Shown here piece by piece: positions 43,698-52,889 of a DNA stretch of 64,000 nucleotides (positions are counted from its first letter, which is position 1; every line of letters starts with the position of its first letter). The stretch covers positions 1 through 64,000 of the forward strand of contig CABUIO010000006.1 of NCBI GenBank assembly GCA_902491625.1, read 5' to 3'. The notes below the pieces were generated by a model, which was given only the letters and a program-made list of their open reading frames with translations, had not been told where the DNA came from and searched no databases. A program made the translations under genes and the position numbers. The DNA is from an uncultured Porphyromonadaceae bacterium (GTDB taxonomy: Bacteria; Bacteroidota; Bacteroidia; Bacteroidales; Muribaculaceae).

Positions 43698-44639
43698 TTA
43701 TTTCCCCGGCTTGGGAGCCGGTTTGAAGCGTTTGCCGTCCCAGAGATACCTCAGCTCCTTGCGCTGGCAGGGACGCAGCTCCCCGGCTGTCTCGATACTC
43801 ACCAGAGGCGTGTAGTTGAGACGCGCTGTGAGCGAATTGTCCTCAGGCGAAAGCTCGTAGCTCACCATGGCGAAAGGAATGGCGGCTATGGCTTCGCGGA
43901 TCTCCTTCCCCTTGGCGCCCGAAGGAATGTCGAAGAAATCGGCGACTGAAGGTTCCTTTAGAAGCTTCGCGGTGGCGAGCCTCACCGGCACCTCGCGGGA
44001 AGCGAACGTGAGAGTCGTGGCCTTGTCCCTGCTTATGGTGTCCATGGCTCCGGCGTCGACGGCTATCTTCATCAGCCGGTTCTGTACGGAGTCTTCCGTA
44101 TGGTTCATCTTAGCAAGAGCCTCGGCATATACCTTGGAGTCGTATGCTATGGAGTCTTCGGTAGCAAGCATCTTGCCGACCGGAGGAACCTCAAAGAACC
44201 GCACGTCGGAGAATGGTGTGCCTCCGGGATTCAGGGTGCTGATTGTCATGCAGATCTTTTTCCCGCCCTTTGCCGGAAGGATGCCGAGCTGCACGCGCAT
44301 CGCGGCGTCCTTCTCCTCGGGATTGCCCTTGAGATCGGCCTGATGCTCGGCGGTGCGGAAGCTGATGTAGTCCGGAGTTATCTCGTCGACGACAAACATC
44401 GCGGCCTCGCTGGCCACAGGCTCTTTGGTGTCCACAAGCCTGTAGTATTTGGACAGATAAGGGAAGGCGTCCGCTGCGTCCGAAGCTTCGAGGGCGATTC
44501 CGGCCTCCGGAAGCCTCCAGAGCATCAGCTCGGAGAGATAAGGCTCGTAGGCGGCGGGACGCTGCGGAATGAGCGACTGGGCGACGCAACCGGTTGCGAA
44601 CGCTGCTGCAAGGGCGAGAAGAAGTGTGATTCTGTGCAT
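43698..44639 (-). CDS. Exported protein of unknown function
   Basis: This encodes 313 residues with a signal peptide that could also be read as a lipobox (AFATGC, C18). The mature part is soluble-looking, with repeated Pro-rich blocks and no recognised motif. A basic, proline-rich tail (KRFKPAPKPGK) ends the protein. It lies between deaD upstream and purN downstream on the same strand, with gaps of 39 and 66 nt. The role is unknown. Confidence 0.7.
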   Translation of the reverse strand: MHRITLLLALAAAFATGCVAQSLIPQRPAAYEPYLSELMLWRLPEAGIALEASDAADAFPYLSKYYRLVDTKEPVASEAAMFVVDEITPDYISFRTAEHQADLKGNPEEKDAAMRVQLGILPAKGGKKICMTISTLNPGGTPFSDVRFFEVPPVGKMLATEDSIAYDSKVYAEALAKMNHTEDSVQNRLMKIAVDAGAMDTISRDKATTLTFASREVPVRLATAKLLKEPSVADFFDIPSGAKGKEIREAIAAIPFAMVSYELSPEDNSLTARLNYTPLVSIETAGELRPCQRKELRYLWDGKRFKPAPKPGK

Positions 44640-44678
44640 GTCAGGAGCTTTTCTTTGTTAACGGTAGCGCAAGCGTTA

Positions 44679-46580
44679 TTATTTTTTGTTTTTATAAAAT
44701 ATCTCGTAGCCTGAACACTTCTTTTTCTCAGACTTTTCTTTCTTGCGCTTGTCCTCCTTGCCCGAGCCTTTCCTCTCGTTCTTCTTCTCGGGACGGAAAG
44801 CCTTCGCGCCGCCGCCTTTGCGCTTGTTGTTGGCCACGGCGTAGTTCTTATCCTTGTCGGCTACCTCGGCATAGAGCCGATGGCCGAAGAAATCGGCGCC
44901 TTTAAGCGCTCCGATGACCCTTCGGGCGTCCTGCTGCGGCACGTCGAAAAGCGTGTAGTCCGTGAGAAGGTCGATTCGGCCGATGTCGGGCTTCTGACCC
45001 TCGACATTGCGGTTGAGGGTCTCCATGAGAGTGCGCGGAGCCATTCCCTGGGCCTTTCCGGCGCTCACGTAGATGCGTGTGAGACCTTCGGCAGCGTCGC
45101 GGCGGTCCTTGTTCTTCTTGTCGGAAGCGCCTTCCCCTTTCTCTCCGCGACTCTTGCGGCGTTCCGAGCGGCGCGACTCGCCGTCGGCGTCAAGGTTGAT
45201 GTCGGGCATGTTGCTGTAGTATTTCAGCAGGCGGTTGAACTCCAGCGACATGACGCGTTTAAGAAGGTCTTCGGCAGAAAGCCATTCGAGCTTCTTGCGC
45301 ACACCGGTGAGATATTTGGCCATGGCCTCTTCATTGACCTCCACGCGCTCCAGACGGTCGGCCATGTAATATAGCTGCTTCTCGATGATATGCTCGGGCG
45401 TGGGCACGGGGCGGTATTCGAAGGTCTTGCCGATCGTCTTTTCGATCTGGCGCAGGCGGCTCTTCTCGCGCGAGTGGATGATGGCGATCGATACGCCGGT
45501 CTTGTTGGCGCGTCCGGTGCGCCCGCTGCGGTGGGTGTAGACGGCGACGTCGTCGGGCAGCCCGTAGTTGATGACGTGGGTGAGATCGTCGACGTCAAGG
45601 CCTCGTGCGGCCACGTCGGTGGCCACGAGGAGCTGTGTGACGTGGTCGCGGAATTTCTTCATGGCCAGGTCGCGTTGCTGCTGGCTCAGGTCGCCGTGCA
45701 GGCAGTCTGCATTGTAGCCGTCGGCTATCAGCTTGTCGGCGATCTCCTGCGTCTCGCGGCGCGTACGGCAGAAGATGAGTCCGTAGATCTGCGGATTGTT
45801 GTCGGCTACGCGCTTGAGTGCGAGGTATTTGTCGTGAGCCTTCACCATGTAGTAGATGTGGCGCACGTTGGCCGAGCCTTCGTTGCGGCTTCCGGCCACG
45901 AACTCCACCGGATTGTGCATGAAGCGGCGCGAGATCTTCGCGATCTCGGTCGGCATCGTGGCTGAGAACATAAGCATCTTGCGGTCTTCGGGTACATGCG
46001 TCAGGATCTCGTTGATGTCGTCGAGGAAGCCCATGTTGAGCATCTCGTCGGCCTCGTCGAGAATGACGGTGTGGACATGCTCCAGACTGACTTCGCCGCG
46101 CTTGATGAGGTCGATGAGGCGTCCGGGAGTGGCCACGATGACCTGCACACCCTTGCGCAGGGAGCGTATCTGGCTCTCGATGCTCGATCCGCCGTAGACC
46201 GGAAGGATGCGCAGCGAGTCGATGTATTTGGCGAAGTCGGCGAGGTCGCCCGCTATCTGTAGACACAGCTCGCGCGTGGGCGCGATGACGAGCGCCTGCG
46301 TCGCGTCAGACGAGGTGTCGATGCGCTGGAGCACCGGCAGTCCGAACGCCGCCGTCTTGCCTGTGCCGGTCTGGGCAAGACCGATGACGTCCCCCTCCTT
46401 GTCCAGAAGGTGTGGAATGACGAGTCGCTGGATAGGCATCGGATGTTCGAAGCCAAGCTCCGTGATGGCGCGCAGAAGAGGCTCGGAGACCCCTAATTCC
46501 GCGAAAGTGGAAGGCTCGGGAGTGCCCTCGACCGGAACGATAGGATATTCCGTATCTTTTTCTATATTGTTTTCCTGCAT
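44679..46580 (-). CDS. deaD: DEAD-box RNA helicase with a DbpA-type RNA-binding domain
   Basis: This 633-residue helicase shows a Q-motif (PMPIQRLVIPHL), AQTGTGKT, VATPGRLID, LDEADEML, the SAT motif and HRSGRTGR. A DbpA/CsdA-type RRM follows at about 505-580 (GLTRIYVSAGKAQGMAPRTLM), then a Lys/Arg-rich tail with KKNERKGSGKEDKRKKEK. Such proteins unwind structured mRNA and assist ribosome assembly, often in the cold. The order of domains fits CshA/DeaD. A long upstream gap to the porin gene may hold its promoter, but no clear box was seen. Confidence 0.93.
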   Translation of the reverse strand: MQENNIEKDTEYPIVPVEGTPEPSTFAELGVSEPLLRAITELGFEHPMPIQRLVIPHLLDKEGDVIGLAQTGTGKTAAFGLPVLQRIDTSSDATQALVIAPTRELCLQIAGDLADFAKYIDSLRILPVYGGSSIESQIRSLRKGVQVIVATPGRLIDLIKRGEVSLEHVHTVILDEADEMLNMGFLDDINEILTHVPEDRKMLMFSATMPTEIAKISRRFMHNPVEFVAGSRNEGSANVRHIYYMVKAHDKYLALKRVADNNPQIYGLIFCRTRRETQEIADKLIADGYNADCLHGDLSQQQRDLAMKKFRDHVTQLLVATDVAARGLDVDDLTHVINYGLPDDVAVYTHRSGRTGRANKTGVSIAIIHSREKSRLRQIEKTIGKTFEYRPVPTPEHIIEKQLYYMADRLERVEVNEEAMAKYLTGVRKKLEWLSAEDLLKRVMSLEFNRLLKYYSNMPDINLDADGESRRSERRKSRGEKGEGASDKKNKDRRDAAEGLTRIYVSAGKAQGMAPRTLMETLNRNVEGQKPDIGRIDLLTDYTLFDVPQQDARRVIGALKGADFFGHRLYAEVADKDKNYAVANNKRKGGGAKAFRPEKKNERKGSGKEDKRKKEKSEKKKCSGYEIFYKNKK

Positions 46581-46737
46581 GACTGATTGAATGTACTTTT
46601 TTTGACTGCGCTTTTTAACGGATAATTAAGTTTTAAAAACTAATATTTAGACACTTGGCGTCGTTTTTGTGTATGAATCCGTCGCGGCAGCGGGACTGTC
46701 AAAGGGCGGACATACCGACCATGTAAAAACGCAGTTA

Positions 46738-46840
46738 TAATTTTGGGTTATATACATTAATAATTTCTATCACTTGATTCCGCAATCTGCGGCAATCGAA
46801 TGTCAGGAGACGTCGTGAGGATGCCTCCTGTCTTTTTTTT
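46738..46840 (+). ncRNA. Candidate small RNA on the plus strand
   Basis: On the plus strand a TAATTTTG box (46738-46745) is followed by a short AT-rich stretch, a small hairpin CCGCAATCTGCGG (46780-46792) and a terminator-like hairpin ending in eight T at 46833-46840. No plus-strand gene lies upstream of this terminator. A -33 motif was not found, so this is a weak candidate. Otherwise the 282-nt gap between deaD and the porin gene holds nothing recognised. Confidence 0.3.
46804..46840 (+). terminator. Terminator-like hairpin with U-run, plus strand
   Basis: The stem CAGGAG (46804-46809) / CTCCTG (46825-46830) has a 15-nt loop and is followed by TCTTTTTTTT. It points away from both flanking minus-strand genes. 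Confidence 0.6.
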
Positions 46841-46862
46841 GTTCCCCTCCGGAAGCGGATTC

Positions 46863-48236
46863 TCAGAAGGAGAACTGGAAGAGGAGGTCGATGCGGTTGG
46901 CGGAGCCGTGGCTGTGGTCGACGTTGTTGCGCCGTCCGTGGAGATATTCGGCTCCTAACTGCATCCGGGGAGTCGGTTCGTAGAAAATGCTCCACGAACC
47001 GTAGAGTCCATATTTATATTCATCGGGCGATGCGCCGGAGCGGTCGAAATAGCGCGCCTCGGCCAGCGCCATGCATGCATAGACGTTTGGCAGGAAGTTG
47101 TATTTGCAGCCGATGTTGAGTCCCATAGACCAGGGAGCGTACATGGTGCCGGGCTTCTTGGAGTCGTTGATGAGGTCATACTGGCCGATGGAGAGATCCC
47201 CCATATAGGAGGAATAGCCCTGTCCGGTGTTGGCCTCGGCGTAGATGGCAAGCCTTGTGAGGGGATAGATCACGGCCGACAGCTGCGCGCCCCAGCCGAA
47301 TCTGTTGCGGTTGCGCGAGGTCATGAGATCGCGGTAGGGGAGCACCCTCGCCATGCCGGCAAGCCTGATATGGCCGCTGTGGGGAAGCCTGTAGGAGACG
47401 TAGGCCGCTATATCGGGAAACCAGTCGCCTATGGTCTTTGTGGTCACGTCGTCGGCGGCGACCTGTCCCTTAGGCATGGCTATGCCGGCGCCGATGCTCC
47501 AGGGTCGTTTGAAGTCGTGATCCCAGCGCACCTGCAGCGCCGACCGTCCCGCTTTGCCGGACTGCCCGGCTCCGTCAATGGTGGGCGCTTCGGCCGCAGG
47601 ATCGTTGAAGGCTGTCTGGGTGTAGCCGATAGTCCAGTCGGATATTGTCACATAGGCTTTCTTGAGTTTCAGCGTGTTGTCGGCGGCGGAAAATTCGGTC
47701 TGGATATAGCCGATGATGTCGCCCAGCACCGGATTCCTTCCTATGACGCGCAGGAAGAGTGCCGTTCCTGCGGGGGTGCCGTCAAGACGGCGACGGTTTT
47801 CCGGATCCGACGGCACCGGAATCAGATAAGGTGCGAAACCTCGGTTTGGAATAGAGCCTGCGAAGTCATACCAGCCGCGGAGCCTGATGGCGCCTCCGAT
47901 GCCGAGCGCAAGTTTGGCATCCTTGCTCATGAGCATGAAGTAGGGCGCAAGGGGATCCTGAAAGTGGTGGTACTGGTCGAAAAAGAAAAGATCGACGATG
48001 TCGCGGACAGAGTCAAGATGGCTTTCGGAGCCGCTAAGGGCATCCGAGCCGGTGGTGATGATTTTCACGTCCTGCTTCAGTCGCTGAGTCTTTATCTCGT
48101 CAGCTGTGTGGGTGGAGAGTGTCATCTGCGCTGCGGAATCGGACGGTAGGCGCGAGACCTGAAAGGCTTCGGCTGTCGATGGAGCGGCAAGGGCGGCAAT
48201 CATTATACCGAGCAATGGTAGCAGTGTCTTTTTCAT
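46863..48236 (-). CDS. Outer-membrane porin, probably DcaP-like
   Basis: From ATG 48236 this has 457 residues. A signal peptide (about 1-24, ending STAEA) precedes a short helical segment (about 25-85). A long beta-strand pattern follows, beginning ALGIGGAIRLRGWYDFAG, and the chain ends in phenylalanine (LLFQFSF), the usual signal for outer-membrane barrel insertion. The N-terminal coiled segment and the strand pattern fit trimeric DcaP-type porins. The substrate is unknown. An upstream ATG at 48269 is not preferred because the signal peptide begins at MKKTLLPLLG. Confidence 0.78.
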   Translation of the reverse strand: MKKTLLPLLGIMIAALAAPSTAEAFQVSRLPSDSAAQMTLSTHTADEIKTQRLKQDVKIITTGSDALSGSESHLDSVRDIVDLFFFDQYHHFQDPLAPYFMLMSKDAKLALGIGGAIRLRGWYDFAGSIPNRGFAPYLIPVPSDPENRRRLDGTPAGTALFLRVIGRNPVLGDIIGYIQTEFSAADNTLKLKKAYVTISDWTIGYTQTAFNDPAAEAPTIDGAGQSGKAGRSALQVRWDHDFKRPWSIGAGIAMPKGQVAADDVTTKTIGDWFPDIAAYVSYRLPHSGHIRLAGMARVLPYRDLMTSRNRNRFGWGAQLSAVIYPLTRLAIYAEANTGQGYSSYMGDLSIGQYDLINDSKKPGTMYAPWSMGLNIGCKYNFLPNVYACMALAEARYFDRSGASPDEYKYGLYGSWSIFYEPTPRMQLGAEYLHGRRNNVDHSHGSANRIDLLFQFSF

Positions 48237-48283
48237 AGCAATGTGGATTATGGAGTGTGTGTTTTTCATTTGACATAGCAGTG

Positions 48284-48943
48284 TCAGAGCGTCTCGTAAA
48301 ATACGTTGTAGCGGCGCAGATGGCGGCGCATGTGATTTGTGGGAGACACGAGATAGCGCGACTCGACATCCGGAAGCAGCAGCAGGGGGAGTTCGTCGGG
48401 CTCGCCGCTTACTATTGTCCGGAGCACGAGTCCGTTGCCGTCAGCCCATTCCTGCAGTCTGACGATTTTCTCCGTGCCGGCACACTCCTCGTAGTCTATG
48501 GGGTCGTGGGGATAGCGCATACGGAATTCGGACAGCGAGGGGGTGGCTATGCAGATGTCGGCCTCGACATGGGCGCAGAGGGGCACGGCATATTCTGCAG
48601 GAGCGGATGTCACGACGGCGACCTTGCCCCCTTTTTTGCGATACTCCTCCATCATGCCGATGACTTTGGGATTGAGCGACGGCAGTAGCTTCCGGGCGAA
48701 CTTCTCGGCCAATGTCTTGTCTTTGATGGCGCGGAGCGTACGCGAAAGCTCGAACTTGAAGCGTCGTTGAGAGATTTCGAGATTCTTGCGGCTGTGGCTG
48801 AGGGAATAGATGCGGCGCACGAGCCCGAGTTTGCCGTGTCGAAGTCCGTATCCCTTGAGGAAGGATGCGAGTTTGTGTAGACTGTCACCCCCGACAATGC
48901 AGTTGTCGAGAGATACGCACATTACTGGTGTCTTTTCTGCCAT
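48284..48943 (-). CDS. HAD-like protein with a degenerate active site
   Basis: This encodes 219 residues with the same layout as the phosphatase at 17.9 kb: N-terminal motif I, basic helical cap, motif II, motif IV. Motif I reads CVSLDNCIVGG (about 9-19), so the nucleophilic Asp of DxDxT is Ser and the Thr is Cys. The second Asp remains. Motif IV reads SGEPDELPLLLL in place of TDHPDDLPLF. Phosphatase activity is therefore unlikely, and a binding or regulatory role is possible. It lies 47 nt upstream of the porin gene. Confidence 0.75.
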   Translation of the reverse strand: MAEKTPVMCVSLDNCIVGGDSLHKLASFLKGYGLRHGKLGLVRRIYSLSHSRKNLEISQRRFKFELSRTLRAIKDKTLAEKFARKLLPSLNPKVIGMMEEYRKKGGKVAVVTSAPAEYAVPLCAHVEADICIATPSLSEFRMRYPHDPIDYEECAGTEKIVRLQEWADGNGLVLRTIVSGEPDELPLLLLPDVESRYLVSPTNHMRRHLRRYNVFYETL

Positions 48944-48970
48944 GCCTCTGCTTTCTTGAATTTCGATCTT

Positions 48971-49011
48971 ATAATACTAATAATACTAACATCCTCATAA
49001 TACTAACAACC
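48971..49011. repeat. Junction array with 9-bp period (ATAATACTA type)
   Basis: ATAATACTA, ATAATACTA, ACATCCTCA, TAATACTAA and CAACC fill the gap between the topA stop and the degenerate HAD gene. It shares its period, though not its sequence, with the arrays at 8.5, 16.0, 25.5 and 29.0 kb. Confidence 0.6.
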
Positions 49012-51360
49012 TCAGCTCTTTTTGGTTCTGGCGCGGCGTGGCGCGGCGGGAGCCTTGTCCTGCTCCTCCATCATCCTGCGCACTTCGTCGAGTGTAAGTG
49101 CCGAGGCATCGGTGCCTTTGGGTATCTTGTAGTTTTTGGCCTTTTTCGCGCCCTGCGGCTTGTAGGCTATATAGACGCCGAAACGGCCGTTGACGATCTC
49201 CAGTCCCGGTTCCTCGGGGAAGCTCTTCACGATTCTGTCGGCTTCGCTCTTGCGCTTTGCCTCGATGAGGCCTATGGCTTCGTCGAGGGTTATGGTCAGC
49301 GGCGCGAGATCCTTGGGAATGGAGACGAATTTGCCGTCATGGCGCAGATAAGGACCGAAACGTCCGATTGCGGCCACCACGGTCTTTCCTTCGAATTCTC
49401 CCACAGTGCGCGGAAGGTCGAAGAGGCGCAGGGCTTCCTCAAGTGTGATGGTGCCCACGCTCTGCCCTTTGAGCAGCGACGCGAACTGAGGCTTCTCCTC
49501 GTCGGCGGGGTCGCCGATCTGAACCAGCGGACCATAGCGCCCGATCTTCACGCTCACGGGCTTGCCGGTCTTGGGGTCGGTGCCGAGCATACGTTCGCCG
49601 ACCTTGTGCTCCATGCGCATGGCGCTCACTTTCTCGATGCCCGGATGGAAATTGTGGTAGAAATCCTTTATCTCGTCGTCCCACTGAAGCTTCCCTTCGG
49701 CTATTTCGTCAAATTTCTCCTCCACGCGGGCCGTGAAGTTATAGTCGAGGATGTCGGGGAAATACTGCGTCAGGAAATCGTTGACAACCATGCCGACGTC
49801 GGTCGGAATGAGCTTGCCGCGTTCAGAGCCTGTGTTCTCTGTCAGGCGCTCCGTGGCTACGTTGCCGTCGGCGAGAGTGAGGCGGACGTATTGGCGCGGT
49901 TCACCCTCCTTTTCACCTTTCTCCACATATCCTCGGCTCTGCACTGTGGAAATCGTGGGGGCGTAGGTCGAAGGACGTCCGATACCTAACTCCTCCATCT
50001 TCTTGACCAGCGAAGCCTCTGAATAGCGCGGAGGCGCCTGAGTGAAACGCTCGGTAGCCGTGATGGTGTCGGCGAGCAGCACGCTGCCCGGCGACACAGT
50101 CTCGTTGGCATTGGCGCTTTCGCGCTGTTTTTCAGCCTTCTCGTCGTCTTCGCCATAGACCTTGAGGAATCCGGGGAACACGACGCGCTCACCCGAAGCC
50201 ATGAAATGCTCCTTGCGCGACGAGACGGCGATCTCCACGTTGGTCTTCTGGAGTTCGGCGTCGCTCATCTGCGAGGCGAGCGTGCGGCGGCGTATGAGGT
50301 TGTAGAGGCTCTGCATCTGCGGTGTGGCGTCGGCGAGAGTCTCGCAGTTTATGTAGGTGGGACGTATGGCTTCGTGAGCCTCCTGGGCGCCCTTGGAGTG
50401 TGTGTGCCAGTGGCGGGGCTTGCTGTATTGCGCTCCGAAATCCGACGTGATCTGCGCCGCTATGTCACGGATGGCAAGGTCGGAAAGGTTAAGTGAGTCG
50501 GTACGCATGTAGGTGATGTGACCGGCCTCGTAGAGCTGCTGCGCGACCATCATGGTGCGCGTCACGCTCATGGACAGTCTGCGCGCCGCCTCCTGCTGGA
50601 GAGTGGAGGTCGTGAACGGCGGTAGCGGAGAGCGCTTCACCGGCTTGGCCACCACGTCGCGCACACTGAATGTGGCGCCTCCGCAAGCCTCAAGGAAGTC
50701 GGAAGCCTCGCGCTCGGTGTGGAAGCGGGTGTTGAGCTCACCCTTGAGCTTCGCGTTGCCCGAAGCGGTGCTGAACTCGCCGGTCACACGGAAGAACGGC
50801 TCTGCGACAAACGCCTTCACCTCTTTCTCGCGCTCGCATATAAGTCTCACTGCCACACTCTGGACACGTCCCGCCGACAGCGCCGGCTTGATCTTGCGCC
50901 ACAGAACCGGCGAAAGCTCGAAACCCACGATACGGTCGAGCACGCGGCGCGCCTGTTGTGCGTTCACCTTGTCGATGTCGATGCCGCGCGGATTCTCGAT
51001 GGCGTGGAGAATCGCCGGCTTCGTGATCTCATGAAAAACGATTCGGCGTGTGTTGTCGGGCTTCAGCCCCAGCACCTCATACAGATGCCATGCTATAGCC
51101 TCTCCCTCGCGGTCCTCATCAGACGCCAGCCACACGGTCGAGGCCTCCGAAGCCGCGCTCTTCAGCTTCTTGACGATCTCGCGATGATCTGCCGGTATCT
51201 CATATACAGGCTTGAAATCGTCGTCGACATCAATGCTGAAGTCCTTCTTGCGAAGGTCGCGGACATGACCCACGCTCGACATCACCTTATAGTCGCTGCC
51301 CAGAAACTTCTCGATAGTCTTGGCCTTGGCCGGCGACTCAACTATTATCAGGTTTTTCAT
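49012..51360 (-). CDS. topA: DNA topoisomerase I
   Basis: TopA relaxes negative supercoils. From ATG 51360 it has 782 residues: a Toprim domain (IIVESPAKAKTIEKFLG, then ASDEDREGEAIAWHL), the active-site tyrosine in ITYMRTDSLNLS and GIGRPSTYAPTISTVQSRGYVE. The C-terminus has repeats of the Toprim_Crpt type (IGRYGPLVQIG, IGRFGPYLRHDGKFVSIP, NGRFGVYIAY) in place of Cys4 zinc fingers. A basic tail (RRARTKKS) ends the protein. The eight residues of the longer frame are not family-like. Confidence 0.96.
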   Translation of the reverse strand: MKNLIIVESPAKAKTIEKFLGSDYKVMSSVGHVRDLRKKDFSIDVDDDFKPVYEIPADHREIVKKLKSAASEASTVWLASDEDREGEAIAWHLYEVLGLKPDNTRRIVFHEITKPAILHAIENPRGIDIDKVNAQQARRVLDRIVGFELSPVLWRKIKPALSAGRVQSVAVRLICEREKEVKAFVAEPFFRVTGEFSTASGNAKLKGELNTRFHTEREASDFLEACGGATFSVRDVVAKPVKRSPLPPFTTSTLQQEAARRLSMSVTRTMMVAQQLYEAGHITYMRTDSLNLSDLAIRDIAAQITSDFGAQYSKPRHWHTHSKGAQEAHEAIRPTYINCETLADATPQMQSLYNLIRRRTLASQMSDAELQKTNVEIAVSSRKEHFMASGERVVFPGFLKVYGEDDEKAEKQRESANANETVSPGSVLLADTITATERFTQAPPRYSEASLVKKMEELGIGRPSTYAPTISTVQSRGYVEKGEKEGEPRQYVRLTLADGNVATERLTENTGSERGKLIPTDVGMVVNDFLTQYFPDILDYNFTARVEEKFDEIAEGKLQWDDEIKDFYHNFHPGIEKVSAMRMEHKVGERMLGTDPKTGKPVSVKIGRYGPLVQIGDPADEEKPQFASLLKGQSVGTITLEEALRLFDLPRTVGEFEGKTVVAAIGRFGPYLRHDGKFVSIPKDLAPLTITLDEAIGLIEAKRKSEADRIVKSFPEEPGLEIVNGRFGVYIAYKPQGAKKAKNYKIPKGTDASALTLDEVRRMMEEQDKAPAAPRRARTKKS

Positions 51361-51445
51361 ATATAACTCAGTGTTTCGCTTCAATCCGATTGTGGCTCAG
51401 GCTTATTTAACCGGTGAAAATGCCGCGCCCTCGCGTAATCGGCTG

Positions 51446-51453
51446 CAAAATTA
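51446..51453 (-). promoter_or_regulatory. -7 promoter box of topA
   Basis: On the minus strand this reads TAATTTTG followed by C. It gives a leader of about 80 nt to ATG 51360. No clear TTTG is seen 19-21 bp upstream. Confidence 0.55.
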
Positions 51454-51497
51454 GTAAAAAATTTTAATTTCCGATTTTCGCCCCTTGTTCCACATTA

Positions 51498-51620
51498 TAT
51501 ATAATGGCTCCCTCCGGAGATAGTTCATTGTCCGGAGCATCCAAGCTCCGTACTGTTATTCGGTCGACCTACGGCGTGGCTCCTTGTCGTCCGGTATCGT
51601 CGTTGCCATATGCAGGGCGT
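51498..51620. repeat. Decayed REP-like sequence
   Basis: CCGGAG motifs, AAGCTCCG and GGTCGACCTACGG resemble scrambled pieces of the hairpin repeats at 3.9 and 34.1 kb. No gene is seen in 51454-51723 apart from the upstream region of rubrerythrin. Confidence 0.35.
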
Positions 51621-51723
51621 TTGTCTGAACTATTTTATCTTGCTATTGTTTACACCTTTGAACGCGGAAAGATCCGCCGTGATCATCAACTATCAATCCT
51701 TATTTTAATTCTATTATAAAACT

Positions 51724-52329
51724 ATGAAACCAGTAAGCTTCACACCCACAAAGAAATCTCTGGCCGGCAGCAAGACCTTTACAAATCTTCTGACCTCCTA
51801 CATAGCAGAGTCCACAGCGTTCAGCCGCTATACATTCTATGCCGGACAGGCCGAGAAAGAAAAATACTTCGAAATTGCCAATATCTTCAACGAGACGGCA
51901 CAGAACGAGCTCCGCCACGCCAAGATTTACTTTAAGTATCTTGTCGACTTCGGTGATTACAATATCCCTGTAGGTGTCACCGCCGGAGTCATCGGCACAA
52001 CTTCCGAGAATCTTGGTGAGGCCGCCCGAGAGGAGGAGCTTGAGGGATACGAGGCTTACACCAAGTTTGCCGAGGTCGCCCGCGAGGAGGGCTTCGACGA
52101 AGTGGCCGACCATTTCGATGCCATCGCCGCGATCGAACGCCATCACAGAGAGCGTTTCCTGGAATACAAGAAGCAGGTGGATGACGGCACAGTCTGGAAA
52201 CGCGACAAACCGATCAAATGGCAATGTCTGGTCTGCGGCTACATCTTCGAAGGCACCGAGCCACCGAAAGTATGTCCTGCCTGCGACCATCCCTACCAGC
52301 ACTATCGTGCTCTTGACATGGATCTTTAA
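51724..52329 (+). CDS. rbr: Rubrerythrin
   Basis: This non-haem iron peroxidase reduces hydrogen peroxide in anaerobes. The 201 residues consist of a ferritin-like di-iron domain (about 1-150, with AESTAFSRYTFY, ETAQNELRHAKIY and AAIERHHRERF) and a C-terminal rubredoxin domain (LVCGYIFEGTEPPKVCPACDHP, two CxxC pairs). The length and order match standard rubrerythrin. A box-like CACCTTTG lies about 70 nt upstream. The gene is monocistronic, and a repeat element follows. Confidence 0.95.
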   Translation: MKPVSFTPTKKSLAGSKTFTNLLTSYIAESTAFSRYTFYAGQAEKEKYFEIANIFNETAQNELRHAKIYFKYLVDFGDYNIPVGVTAGVIGTTSENLGEAAREEELEGYEAYTKFAEVAREEGFDEVADHFDAIAAIERHHRERFLEYKKQVDDGTVWKRDKPIKWQCLVCGYIFEGTEPPKVCPACDHPYQHYRALDMDL

Positions 52330-52503
52330 AGATCTGTCATGCAACGCGCGAGAAGCCATCGCATTGCAAGTCTGAATATTATGAAACACCGACCGGCGGT
52401 TGTCTCTCTACGGAGACTTCCGCCGATTCCGTTTTTGCCCGACAACTCGGTAATAGGTATAACCTAAGGAGGCATACTATAGACAGGCCGTAGGTCTGTC
52501 TGT

Positions 52504-52661
52504 GTTGCCAACCGCGGCCTTCAGGCCGTGGACTGGCTGTCATATAGGATAACGCGTCGCGGAGCGAAGCGTGTATGGTAAAGACTTTACCGCACGACGT
52601 CGCTCCGCGACTGATTTTCCGGGGTGATCTCCTTCCACGGCCTGAAGGCCGCGGTTGGCAA
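52504..52661. repeat. 158-bp nested palindromic element
   Basis: Outer arms 52504-52532 and 52634-52661 are inverted copies over about 28 bp with at most one difference (core CGCGGCCTTCAGGCCG). Inside lies the element 52548-52604 shared with 31371-31428. In it TCGCGGAGCGA faces TCGCTCCGCGA, and GGTAAAGACTTTACC forms an inner dyad. It has the same nested plan as the 20085-20276 element. No gene is seen between 52330 and 52797. Confidence 0.85.
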
Positions 52662-52797
52662 TATAGCCGAACCTCCGGTCCGGCGCTTTTGACACGGTTT
52701 GGTTGACTTGTGCCCTGACTTGTGCCCTGTGACTTGTACCCTTTTATTCATCTTGATATGCTTTTTTATAAACTTTGAAAAATTCTGGGTAAAAGAG

Positions 52798-52828
52798 TTG
52801 CGGTAGTGAAAATTATTTTGTAATTTTG
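52798..52828 (+). promoter_or_regulatory. Promoter of the trp leader-trpB transcript
   Basis: TTG (52798-52800) and TAATTTTG followed by C (52821-52828) have 20-bp spacing, a strong Bacteroidetes promoter. Transcription would start about 55 nt before the leader-peptide ATG. Confidence 0.8.
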
Positions 52829-52889
52829 CCGTGTCGAAAATGAACAACAAGTTCGTTCCGACGGTTTATAATATCAGAATCCGAAGATT

